Virus record (IMG/VR): IMGVR_UViG_3300020172_001934
Coordinates: 1 to 44,607 of that record
Source: a virus
Reading direction: 5' to 3' (one strand)
DNA: 44,607 nt
Position numbers and translations under genes: made by a program. A model generated the notes under the pieces. That model saw nothing but the letters and a program-made list of their open reading frames with translations, did not search any database and was not told the origin of the DNA. Below, one piece after another: positions 33,018 through 39,848 of the stretch. Positions within the stretch are counted from its first letter, which is position 1, and each line of letters begins with the position of its first letter.

Positions 33018-33848
33018 TTAGATTTTGAGTAAATCTTCTATACTGTATAAAGTTGGAAGATAATCTGACGGCTCGTCCAGTACACTGCGTTCTAGATCTC
33101 CAGCCCTGCGAGGACCAAAACTAATATCAAAGTCAACATCATTTACTTGCTTGAATAATTCAACCATTTTGAGCACAGAACTGCCATGGCCATGGCCAAG
33201 ATTCTCAGTACAATTAGCCGGATGCTCTATGGCCTTTATCAAGGCCTGGCAAATTTCATTGACATGTACATAGTCTCTGACGGCAGTGCCATCGGCGGTG
33301 TTGTAGTCATTACCAAAAATAGTAAATTTACCGGTCTTGGGAGCCCTTATTAGATTCAGCATCAGTCCATCAGGATTAGTGGGTGCTATTCCATCACTGC
33401 CTATTACATTGTAAAATCTAAATATAGTGTGGGGGATTGATTCTTCTTGGCAGCACTGATACACTACCTGTTCGGCTGCACGTTTGCTAATACCATAAGG
33501 GCTGGCACACCCCACTGCTGCTCCGGTGCTGGCAAAGATAAAATTTTTATATTTTATTTTACTCAACACATTTTCAGTGCCTGTAATATTGGTACGATAA
33601 TAACTGATTGGATCACGCACACTTTCACCAACATTAACCAACGCAGCCAAATGTATCACTGTATCAAACTCTACAAAATCAATCCTGGGTATAGTTCTAA
33701 TGTCGGCATTTAGGTGATCATAAACTTCAACTTGTGGTGTGTTGTAGTCAAGACCCCAAACCTGATATTTTTTATTTTGCCGAAGTATGTTGGTCAGGTG
33801 ACTGCCAATATACCCAGCATTGCCAGTGACCAATACTTTTTTACTCAT
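33018..33848 (-). CDS. NAD-dependent sugar epimerase, GalE-like
   Basis: About 276 residues from the ATG at 33848, where the Rossmann fold starts directly (KVLVTGNAGYIGSHL, GxxGxxG). VIHLAALVNVGESVRDP, FASTGAAVGCASPYGISKRAA (Thr/Ser with the Tyr-x3-Lys pair) and VRDYVHVNEICQALIKAI are typical of extended short-chain dehydrogenases that epimerise UDP-sugars. It is shorter than E. coli GalE (338). It overlaps the cupin gene by eight bases. It probably supplies UDP-galactose or a related sugar for the island. Confidence 0.85.
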   Translation of the reverse strand: MSKKVLVTGNAGYIGSHLTNILRQNKKYQVWGLDYNTPQVEVYDHLNADIRTIPRIDFVEFDTVIHLAALVNVGESVRDPISYYRTNITGTENVLSKIKYKNFIFASTGAAVGCASPYGISKRAAEQVVYQCCQEESIPHTIFRFYNVIGSDGIAPTNPDGLMLNLIRAPKTGKFTIFGNDYNTADGTAVRDYVHVNEICQALIKAIEHPANCTENLGHGHGSSVLKMVELFKQVNDVDFDISFGPRRAGDLERSVLDEPSDYLPTLYSIEDLLKI

Positions 33849-34191
33849 CCTTGGCAAATCCCACTGTTTCTCTTTCAATGTCGGTGTGATCAAATTCTGC
33901 CCAGTATAACTCGAAGGCCACAGTGTCTTCCAGGGCTTCAAATTGATGATACTCACCTGGTGCAACCTTGGTATAATCTCCGGCGTTTAAAATAGTTTCA
34001 TCAACTAAATCATAGTTGTTTTTCCAAACACGAATCAACAGTTGACCTTGTTGAACGAAGAATCCATTCCACTTGTATTTGTGTTTGTGTTTGCTACAAA
34101 CACCACCTTTGATAGCTTCAATACGATGAAATTCCAAAACACCGTTGGCTTCAAGAAGTTCAGTAACTCCCCAGACTTTTCCTGCTTTCAT
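33841..34191 (-). CDS. Cupin-fold protein, sugar-isomerase-like
   Basis: A 116-residue single cupin. CSKHKHKYKWNGFFVQQGQLLI holds the two metal-binding His of motif 1 and VAPGEYHQFEAL gives the motif 2 His. Such small cupins resemble the C-terminal domain of mannose-6-phosphate isomerase/GDP-mannose pyrophosphorylase and sugar epimerases. Next to GalE it most likely acts on a sugar phosphate or nucleotide sugar. A standalone binding or regulatory role is possible. Confidence 0.75.
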   Translation of the reverse strand: MKAGKVWGVTELLEANGVLEFHRIEAIKGGVCSKHKHKYKWNGFFVQQGQLLIRVWKNNYDLVDETILNAGDYTKVAPGEYHQFEALEDTVAFELYWAEFDHTDIERETVGFAKDE

Positions 34192-35222
34192 AGTTGTCCT
34201 TTCAACTGTAATCTTTTGAGACCTTGATCAAAATCTGCAATCGTGCGTCTCCGGCATCGATTCAGTACAACATCATTTTCAACAAATCTTGGCATAAGTG
34301 TTTGATGTGCTTGTTGTATTCCAGTGCTTTGAATATGCTGAACTAAATCTTTTGCAGCGTTCAAACACTGGGATATTCTAACATCATAATCATCAATTAA
34401 ATCGTAACTATGATCTACCCAGTCATCAAATACATCAAACCCTAACTCACGAACTCGTTGCACTGTCCCTGGAACCGCAACCCACACAGGTAGTTGATGC
34501 CAGGCAAATGCCTTGAAAGTTTTTTCAGTTATAAACTGAGAGGCATATCCTACATCAGCATTATTATAAATTTGATCGCTGGTTTCTGCTACCAAATTGA
34601 CCAAACACTCAAAAGCTCTGGGGTCTGACATGAGATGATACGCATCTCCATTGTTTGTATTTCCGTCAAGCAAAATTGGTAAGTCAACGTTGGCAATATC
34701 ATCAAAATACGGGGATGGTATTGCCGAGCCATATGATAGCACATAATCTTCAGGATTAAAAGTATTAAGAATGTACTTACATATTTGACTACGGGTTGCA
34801 GTGGGTCTGCGCATTAGACACAATAAGATGTGTGTGCGATCTAATCCATTCCAATCAATCTTTTGATTGCGTACATGATCCAAGAAGCCACAGTGGTTTA
34901 CCATTCTTGCAGGTAGACTCACTGTGCTGTGATCATTGCAATCAAATACATTATTGATCCAACCGCAATGTTTTGAGTACCAATAATATTCGGCAAGATT
35001 CTGTTGAGCCAGATCGTAATCATCGCGATTATGCCCTTCATACATGCTGTCAAACAATAGTATCTGACCCTGGATCAGTGATTCAATGCCAGGATCTTGT
35101 CTGACCTGTGTGCCAATATCTTCAGCCAACTCATTGTTTTTGAGTTGTTGCCGATTATATCGCCTAAGATTAATCCAAACGAAACTATCATCAATCTTAA
35201 AGATTGGATCAGACGGCAACAT
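34188..35222 (-). CDS. Unknown protein of a glycosyltransferase-like phage family
   Basis: A 344-residue protein. The N-terminal half has short motifs SFVWINLRRYNR and ILLFDSMYEGHN. The middle reads THILLCLMRRPTATRSQI and EDYVLSYGS. The C-terminal half has QFITEKTFKAFAWHQLPVWV, then VRELGFDVFDDWVDHSYD. The same Glu-Lys-x2-Lys, Pro, Leu-Gly-Phe order appears in the gene at 11788, marking two divergent family members. I associate such C-termini with uncharacterised proteins in phage sugar clusters. It overlaps the cupin gene (ATGA) and the UvsY-like gene (14 bases), joining the glycan and recombination groups. Confidence 0.6.
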   Translation of the reverse strand: MLPSDPIFKIDDSFVWINLRRYNRQQLKNNELAEDIGTQVRQDPGIESLIQGQILLFDSMYEGHNRDDYDLAQQNLAEYYWYSKHCGWINNVFDCNDHSTVSLPARMVNHCGFLDHVRNQKIDWNGLDRTHILLCLMRRPTATRSQICKYILNTFNPEDYVLSYGSAIPSPYFDDIANVDLPILLDGNTNNGDAYHLMSDPRAFECLVNLVAETSDQIYNNADVGYASQFITEKTFKAFAWHQLPVWVAVPGTVQRVRELGFDVFDDWVDHSYDLIDDYDVRISQCLNAAKDLVQHIQSTGIQQAHQTLMPRFVENDVVLNRCRRRTIADFDQGLKRLQLKGQL

Positions 35223-35661
35223 CTTCCATGCCAGCGGTACGTAATCTTACTACATGTCCGGTCATCCATTGTTTGGAATCTAGACCTTTCATTATGCCCA
35301 ACCACTTGTTTCTAAGCAAGGCAACTTCGTTTATGATTGTTTCAAAATCAACAACCTCATCTTCACCGTCTACATACTTTTCAGCATCACGACTTGACAA
35401 TGCCCGAGCGTATCCTTCAAGATATTTTTGAAAGTGTCGTCTACGAATTTTACGCAGTTGAATGTTGAGATAGTTGAGCACCGCTTCAATCTCCTGTAAT
35501 TGATTAAAGCGGTGTTCGGTGATGCCTGGTAACGCAGTGATATTTTTTTCTACAACACCTGAGATACGGCAATCATTTTTGGCCAAGGCCAATTCTGACT
35601 CATAGTGATCTATAAAATCAGGAATCGCGCTGATATCAGCAACTATGCGGCTATACCACAT
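35209..35661 (-). CDS. uvsY: UvsY-like recombination mediator
   Basis: A 150-residue, helical, charged protein. Residues about 70-115 (LRKIRRRHFQKYLEGYARAL, then VDFETIINEVALLRNKWLGIM) follow the T4 UvsY plan of a long basic helix, an acidic segment, and a C-terminal oligomerisation helix, and the overall length fits (T4 UvsY is 137). UvsY loads UvsX recombinase onto gp32-coated DNA; all three partners are encoded in this window. The gene lies one small gene downstream of uvsX, and its ATG overlaps the upstream stop by one base (TGATG). Sequence identity to T4 is low, so position adds much of the support. Confidence 0.65.
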   Translation of the reverse strand: MWYSRIVADISAIPDFIDHYESELALAKNDCRISGVVEKNITALPGITEHRFNQLQEIEAVLNYLNIQLRKIRRRHFQKYLEGYARALSSRDAEKYVDGEDEVVDFETIINEVALLRNKWLGIMKGLDSKQWMTGHVVRLRTAGMEDVAV

Positions 35662-35900
35662 CAGTATTCTTCTTCATCCTCAAGATCATCATATTCTTCT
35701 TCAGGTTCTTCTTCTTCAAGATAGGGCAGTAGTGCCCGTTTGATATCTGAATCTCCGCGGAAGGCTGTTTTGATTTCATTTATGTGAATGTCGTTGTCAA
35801 CTAACGTACTGACATAGACTTCTGCTGCTTCGTTACGATCAATCTCATTGACATAACGTTTGATTTCGCCCCAAAGTTCACTTGCTAGTTCTGCTGACAT
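35661..35900 (-). CDS. Small acidic-tail protein between uvsX and uvsY
   Basis: A 79-residue protein. The first 60 residues are helical (LASELWGEIKRYVNEIDRNEA, then FRGDSDIKRALLPYL); the last 20 are almost all Glu, Asp and Tyr. I recall the same architecture and position in marine T4-like phages, without a known role. An acidic tail beside recombinase genes suggests a DNA-mimic or a protein-docking tail like that of gp32; this is inference. A strong GAGGAG site lies within the end of uvsX. Confidence 0.75.
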   Translation of the reverse strand: MSAELASELWGEIKRYVNEIDRNEAAEVYVSTLVDNDIHINEIKTAFRGDSDIKRALLPYLEEEEPEEEYDDLEDEEEY

Positions 35901-35904
35901 ATTA

Positions 35905-36963
35905 TTACTCCTCTGAATTATTGTCAGTGATACTTACCTCTTCTTTGTGATTTTGAAAGTCTAACATAACTTTATCTAAACACCCGGCTTCGTTGCTTTC
36001 CCAGGCTTTGCGAAACTGTTTGATTATTTCTCCATCGCTGGTAGTAAAAGCAAGTCTGTTGCCATCTTTCTTTAACATGCCTTTCTTTTCCGCCAAGTCA
36101 ACAAGACCTGAGTAAGGGTTCATACCTGTTTCATAAGGAATCTTAATTTGTACGCCTTCAAATGGTTTGGCATAGCGTGTTTTCATAACTTTACATGCAG
36201 CGCGAATGCCCATGACATCTGAAATCTTGTTGCCGTCTTCATCTTCTTTGAGTTTGAGTTTTTTCATGGCAACTACAATGCTTGATGCATAGATAAACCC
36301 TTGCCCACCTGAAATCTTGTCGTCAGGATCAAACATGTCTTGTGATGCATAGGTATGGTTGGTACATACCAGTCCCACATTGTAACTACCAAACATGTTT
36401 ACACAGTTACGCACAAGTGATGTCAGTGCTTTGGGTTTACGGCCCAGGTCACCCTTCATTTCACCTGCATCAAATTGATTGACATCTGTTGGTGTCAACA
36501 GCATGCCTAAACTGTCAATTACAAACATTACCTTGAGACGTTCACCATCTGGCAGAGCTTTGTAGTCACTCATAAATGTTGAGATAGTTTTGGCCACATC
36601 GTCAATCATAGCCATGCTCAATTTAAGCAATTTACTTTCGCTGGTGTCAACCCCCAGTGCTTTGAGCCAATTTTCATCCAAGGCGTTTTCACTGTCAATT
36701 AGCACAACAAAGATACCTTGTTCTTGTGCATTTTTAATGATATTGCCACTGCAGATATATGATTTGCCTGCGCCTGATTCACCGGCAAACACAGTGACTT
36801 TGCCCAGTGGAATGCCTCTATGAAAGTCTCCGCTGATAAGGTAGTTCAAAGCATAGTTGCCTGTGCTGATCCAATCAGTGGGATCATTGAAGCCAATTGA
36901 TAATCCATCAATTGACTTGGTTATCTCTTTGCGAAACTTGCTTATGTCAAATGGTTTAGGCAT
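35905..36963 (-). CDS. uvsX: UvsX/RecA-family recombinase
   Basis: A 352-residue RecA-type strand-exchange protein. VFAGESGAGKSYICS is Walker A (about 59-73), VMFVIDSLGMLLTP Walker B, and GLVCTNHTYAS then DKISGGQGFIYASS cover the L2 DNA-binding region. The C-terminus is acidic. It drives recombination-dependent replication and repair with the UvsY-like protein and gp32. It is promoter-proximal in its unit, with a 51-base AT-rich leader. Length and motifs leave little doubt. Confidence 0.93.
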   Translation of the reverse strand: MPKPFDISKFRKEITKSIDGLSIGFNDPTDWISTGNYALNYLISGDFHRGIPLGKVTVFAGESGAGKSYICSGNIIKNAQEQGIFVVLIDSENALDENWLKALGVDTSESKLLKLSMAMIDDVAKTISTFMSDYKALPDGERLKVMFVIDSLGMLLTPTDVNQFDAGEMKGDLGRKPKALTSLVRNCVNMFGSYNVGLVCTNHTYASQDMFDPDDKISGGQGFIYASSIVVAMKKLKLKEDEDGNKISDVMGIRAACKVMKTRYAKPFEGVQIKIPYETGMNPYSGLVDLAEKKGMLKKDGNRLAFTTSDGEIIKQFRKAWESNEAGCLDKVMLDFQNHKEEVSITDNNSEE

Positions 36964-36979
36964 GTTTGTTCACTTTCAA

Positions 36980-36995
36980 ATAAAATATATTTTAT
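36980..36995. promoter_or_regulatory. 16-bp AT palindrome in the uvsX leader
   Basis: ATAAAATATATTTTAT is a perfect palindrome located 17 bases before the uvsX ATG. It may be part of the uvsX promoter (a TATAAA-like string overlaps it on the minus strand) or a small operator. No good -35 box at the right distance is seen, so the promoter itself is not assigned. Confidence 0.35.
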
Positions 36996-37014
36996 AACAA
37001 TTAACAGGCAATGT

Positions 37015-37653
37015 CTACGATTGTCGTTGAAAAACCAACTTAACTTGCCCATTGATATAATCTTTTGGATTATATACTTGTAGTTTTAACTCAATTCCGT
37101 GTTGGTCATTGAGTTGTTGTGCTTCTCGTTTGATAAAATCTAGCAACGTTTCTTTAAATCTATTAAACGCAAAAAATTCTTGGCCCACACTCCAAAATAT
37201 CTTGGCATCAGGTGTCAACCAACTTATCAAACTTGGAGTCTGCCCTGATCTAGTAGATTGTGACACTGCCAAATAATCCACCATACTGTTGCAGAGTTTG
37301 CAGCTGAGTGGTCGGTATAAGATCAAGTTTGCCACTTTGTTTTGCAACTGTTGATCAACATCAGCGTTGAGCAATGTCACATACGGCTCAACAATTTTTG
37401 GAGCGTCATTTTCAACAATATCAACACTGTCAATTAATCGTTTCCATACCAATGCCTGTGAATCATATACTACAGTATGGCCAGGATTCATTGTACGTAA
37501 AATATATTGATCCCAAATGTCAATTGTAGGAGTTCCGCGTCGTGATTTGACCCACTGTGCATACTTGTCACGATTGTATCGCCAAAATTTGTAATACCCA
37601 TAATTTCCAAAGTTCCACTGGCAGTCAAAGTGATGATTAATTACTCTTTCCAT
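37015..37653 (-). CDS. Unknown protein downstream of the gp32 operon
   Basis: About 212 residues from the ATG at 37653, preferred over the TTG at 37659. No family recognised. It is rich in Tyr, Trp, Asn and Gln (YYKFWRYNRDKYAQW, FWSVGQEFFAF) and carries CKLCNS in the middle (a Cx2C pair, possibly metal-binding). With its two upstream neighbours it forms a coupled three-gene unit after gp32 (13- and 4-base overlaps). The aromatic, Asn-rich composition resembles the unknown proteins of the glycan island. Confidence 0.55.
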   Translation of the reverse strand: MERVINHHFDCQWNFGNYGYYKFWRYNRDKYAQWVKSRRGTPTIDIWDQYILRTMNPGHTVVYDSQALVWKRLIDSVDIVENDAPKIVEPYVTLLNADVDQQLQNKVANLILYRPLSCKLCNSMVDYLAVSQSTRSGQTPSLISWLTPDAKIFWSVGQEFFAFNRFKETLLDFIKREAQQLNDQHGIELKLQVYNPKDYINGQVKLVFQRQS

Positions 37654-38186
37654 AACCAAAACCTTATATTTCCATGAGTATACATAAAATCAGATCCGGC
37701 CAGTAATCTTCCGTCAGCTGTGAAGTTTTTCAGTGGATCTGATATTTTCAAACTCTTATTGGTATAAGAGTTCACACCAATATAACGTTCAACCCACTCA
37801 ACCGCCGCACGATCCATGTTGTCATCAAGATCAGCACGGCAACATTCTGATTGATTGTTCCAGTTCAAGAAATAACTTTGCACTGAAAAATACCCGCCAT
37901 GCCGACTTCTATTATAGAGATCTTTTATAATATGTTCTAGTTCGAGCAAATTTAGTTTGCCAAACTCCATATCGTTGATTATAAAAAAATCAAAATCTTG
38001 ATTGTTGACCATGTTGTGTTGTTCTGCGTAAGATTTTAAATCTCCGCTGGCATATTCAACATGAACTTGCCAATCAGGATATTGCTGTATGTGTACCTTT
38101 AGCTCATAGTCACAGACAATATCGTCAGCATCCAGAAATCGCAGTTGATGTCTTTTCCAATTGGTTGATGCTGTGTAAGATTTCAT
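37641..38186 (-). CDS. Unknown protein, faintly methyltransferase-like
   Basis: A 181-residue protein. DFDFFIINDMEFGKLNLLELE followed by LYNRSRHGGYFSVQSYF resembles the strand 4 to strand 5 part of class I SAM methyltransferases, but the upstream SAM loop GxGxG is not visible, so it may be an inactive relative or unrelated. The ATG overlaps the previous stop (ATGA). Genes on both sides are also unassigned. Confidence 0.5.
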   Translation of the reverse strand: MKSYTASTNWKRHQLRFLDADDIVCDYELKVHIQQYPDWQVHVEYASGDLKSYAEQHNMVNNQDFDFFIINDMEFGKLNLLELEHIIKDLYNRSRHGGYFSVQSYFLNWNNQSECCRADLDDNMDRAAVEWVERYIGVNSYTNKSLKISDPLKNFTADGRLLAGSDFMYTHGNIRFWLWKE

Positions 38187-38749
38187 TTGCTAACTTTGAA
38201 TTGATCAACACAAGAATTATCTTGTAAAAACTCAGTTAAACTAACAACACTATCTGATGGCAAAATGTTGCGTTCAGCCCACTGAGTAATCTTTTTTTGA
38301 GCAAACTTTATTCTCAACTCACTGCTGGGCCCGTATCTTTCTGCAATAGCGGTGTCAAGAGTTTGATCCATGGCATGGTAATACCCAGTTTCTGATTGCA
38401 CTTTGTTGAGAAACATTTTGGCAACTTGATCCAAACAACATCTAGGATCTATGCTCAGCACTTGAATGTCATTGTCAAGTTCTCTAAAATCAAACTGTTC
38501 AAATCTGTGTGCCCCAATGATACTACAATCGTCAAGCCAGGGTTTTATAATGTCAATAAAAATGTTGGCCTTGGATTCAATTGGTAATTGATAAAAGCCA
38601 ACATCTTTGAAGTTCCAAGGATATTCATGACGAACACGGCCCAAATAATCACGTTGATAATCAACCCCCAGGAGATAAGCAATTATAGTATCGCCCATGC
38701 TCCCGGGATAGTAGTTTACCAATAACGGATTATTGCTTTTGCCTTGCAC
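38183..38749 (-). CDS. P-loop-like protein, possibly sulfotransferase-related
   Basis: A 188-residue protein beginning at GTG 38749, 20 bases inside the end of gp32. LVNYYPGSMGDTIIAYLLG (about 9-27) is a strand-loop-helix like the N-terminus of the gene at 14031 (VVYPWGAGGKFLINSLG), suggesting a second member. IQVLSIDPRCCLDQVAKMFL in the middle may be the second phosphate-contact region. No enzyme can be named with confidence. Coupling to gp32 means early or middle expression. Confidence 0.45.
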   Translation of the reverse strand: MQGKSNNPLLVNYYPGSMGDTIIAYLLGVDYQRDYLGRVRHEYPWNFKDVGFYQLPIESKANIFIDIIKPWLDDCSIIGAHRFEQFDFRELDNDIQVLSIDPRCCLDQVAKMFLNKVQSETGYYHAMDQTLDTAIAERYGPSSELRIKFAQKKITQWAERNILPSDSVVSLTEFLQDNSCVDQFKVSK

Positions 38750-39719
38750 GAATCATTGCAAGAATGTCTTCGGCTTTGTTTGACGCTGCAGGTGTAGCAA
38801 CCGGAGCCGAGGCCACTGCTGCTGCCGCTTCAGGTTCATCGTCGGCTTCGACTACACGAGCTGCTGCTGGTGATGGCTTTGCTGCTGGTGCTGGAGCAAA
38901 TTCTTCAGCATCGGCTGCTGCGCCTGCGGGTGCTGCTGCACCAGCTGGACGATAGTATTGGCCCCAACGTTCCATGTCAAATGGTTGACCATCCACTGAT
39001 GCTTCAAACATTTCTTTGATGACTTTGAGTTCAACGTCGCCGGGTTTCTTGGGCAAGAAGCTGGCCAAATCATACAAGCCATGTTTTTCAATTGCCGCAG
39101 CTTCGTCGGCTGTGAGTGCTGATTCTTTACGTGCCCACTTTGAAGTGTTGTAGTCAGCATAACCACCTTTGGTAGTTTTTGTCACACGGAAGTCAAGTCC
39201 GGCTGCGTAGTCAGTTGGCATCTCAGTGAGATCTGGATCCATCAATGCTGACTTGATCAGTGTAAAGATCTGAGGACCAATGATGAATCTACGGATTGGG
39301 TTCTCTGGGGTCTTGTCGTCAGTGAGCGGATTCTCACGTACAAAGCCTTGGAAAATATAACTGCGCTTCTTCCAATACTTACGACCCATTTCTTCCAGTG
39401 CCTTGTCTTTGAACCAACCACGTACTTCAGCTAGAACTGGGCAAGCTTCGCCCCACATTTCTACGCATGGCACTTGTACATAAGTCATCTTTGACTCAGA
39501 TTCGCCTTTGATGCCATTGAATGGCAAACGAATCATTGCACGTTCAACCCAGAAGAATGTGTTCTTTGAGTTACCGTCAGGTAAGAAGCGCAGGTTTGCA
39601 CTTGATCCTTCGGGCATGTTCCAGTGTGGGTAAATTGCGTTGTCGCCGCCTTGGGATTGACCGCCTTTGTTCGACTCTGCGGCTGCGAGTCGTGCGCGGA
39701 TTTCTGCTAATGAGGCCAT
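38730..39719 (-). CDS. 32: Single-stranded DNA-binding protein, gp32-like
   Basis: A 329-residue T4 gp32-type SSB. The basic N-terminus (LAEIRARLAAAES) corresponds to the cooperativity domain. The core has the pattern IYPHWNMPEG, ANLRFLPDG, FFWVERAMIRLPF, VPCVEMWGEACPV (likely zinc ligands with a nearby His) and IIGPQIFTLIK. From about 255 on, the protein becomes Ala/Pro/Glu-rich and low complexity, then ends in AEDILAMIRARQKQ rather than the purely acidic T4 tail. It coats ssDNA in replication and recombination. It has a strong AGGAG site, its own sigma70 promoter and a structured leader. Confidence 0.9.
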   Translation of the reverse strand: MASLAEIRARLAAAESNKGGQSQGGDNAIYPHWNMPEGSSANLRFLPDGNSKNTFFWVERAMIRLPFNGIKGESESKMTYVQVPCVEMWGEACPVLAEVRGWFKDKALEEMGRKYWKKRSYIFQGFVRENPLTDDKTPENPIRRFIIGPQIFTLIKSALMDPDLTEMPTDYAAGLDFRVTKTTKGGYADYNTSKWARKESALTADEAAAIEKHGLYDLASFLPKKPGDVELKVIKEMFEASVDGQPFDMERWGQYYRPAGAAAPAGAAADAEEFAPAPAAKPSPAAARVVEADDEPEAAAAVASAPVATPAASNKAEDILAMIRARQKQ

Positions 39720-39737
39720 AAAGTTTTCTCCTATAAA

Positions 39738-39779
39738 TGCCTAAGTGTGCCTAATATGTCTTGCGACATGATGCCTATA
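39738..39779 (-). promoter_or_regulatory. Structured gp32 leader with GNRA hairpin and AGGCA repeats
   Basis: In the gp32 message leader, ATGTC-GCAA-GACAT (39769-39756) forms a five-pair stem capped by a GNRA tetraloop. Around it, three copies of TAGGCAY occur (minus strand at about 39778, 39753 and 39744), the last just before the ribosome site. T4 gp32 represses its own translation by binding a structured leader, so this is a candidate autoregulatory operator. The hairpin is seen; regulation is inferred. Confidence 0.5.
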
Positions 39780-39787
39780 CACGTCAA

Positions 39788-39822
39788 TAAAAAAGCGCAT
39801 ACACACGGAGTATATGCGCTTT
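39788..39822 (-). terminator. Rho-independent terminator upstream of gp32
   Basis: On the minus strand AAAGCGCATA (39822-39813) pairs with TATGCGCTTT (39801-39792) around an 11-base loop, followed by a T-run to 39788 interrupted once. It would end leftward transcripts coming from the packaging/structural genes. The -10 box of the gp32 promoter lies inside the upstream arm and loop. Confidence 0.8.
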
Positions 39823-39837
39823 CTGTCTCTGTGTCAA
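39809..39837 (-). promoter_or_regulatory. Sigma70-type promoter for gp32
   Basis: Minus-strand TTGACA (39837-39832), a spacer of exactly 17 bases and TATACT (39814-39809). TTGACA is a perfect -35 box. Predicted RNA start is near 39802, in the loop or start of the second arm of the overlapping terminator, so the new message lacks the first arm and cannot fold the terminator. Confidence 0.8.
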
Positions 39838-39848
39838 ATTTATTTATC

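Noticed and set aside
15414-35222. A complete phage Kdo pathway
   Set aside because: KdsA is clear, but the nucleotidyltransferase domain at 27255 looks unlike KdsB and the HAD domain is not clearly KdsC. Only one step can be assigned.
39841-39848. GATAAATA late box upstream of gp32
   Set aside because: A transcript from here would run into the full terminator hairpin within about 50 bases, and the box sits beside a stronger sigma70 promoter. Probably chance.
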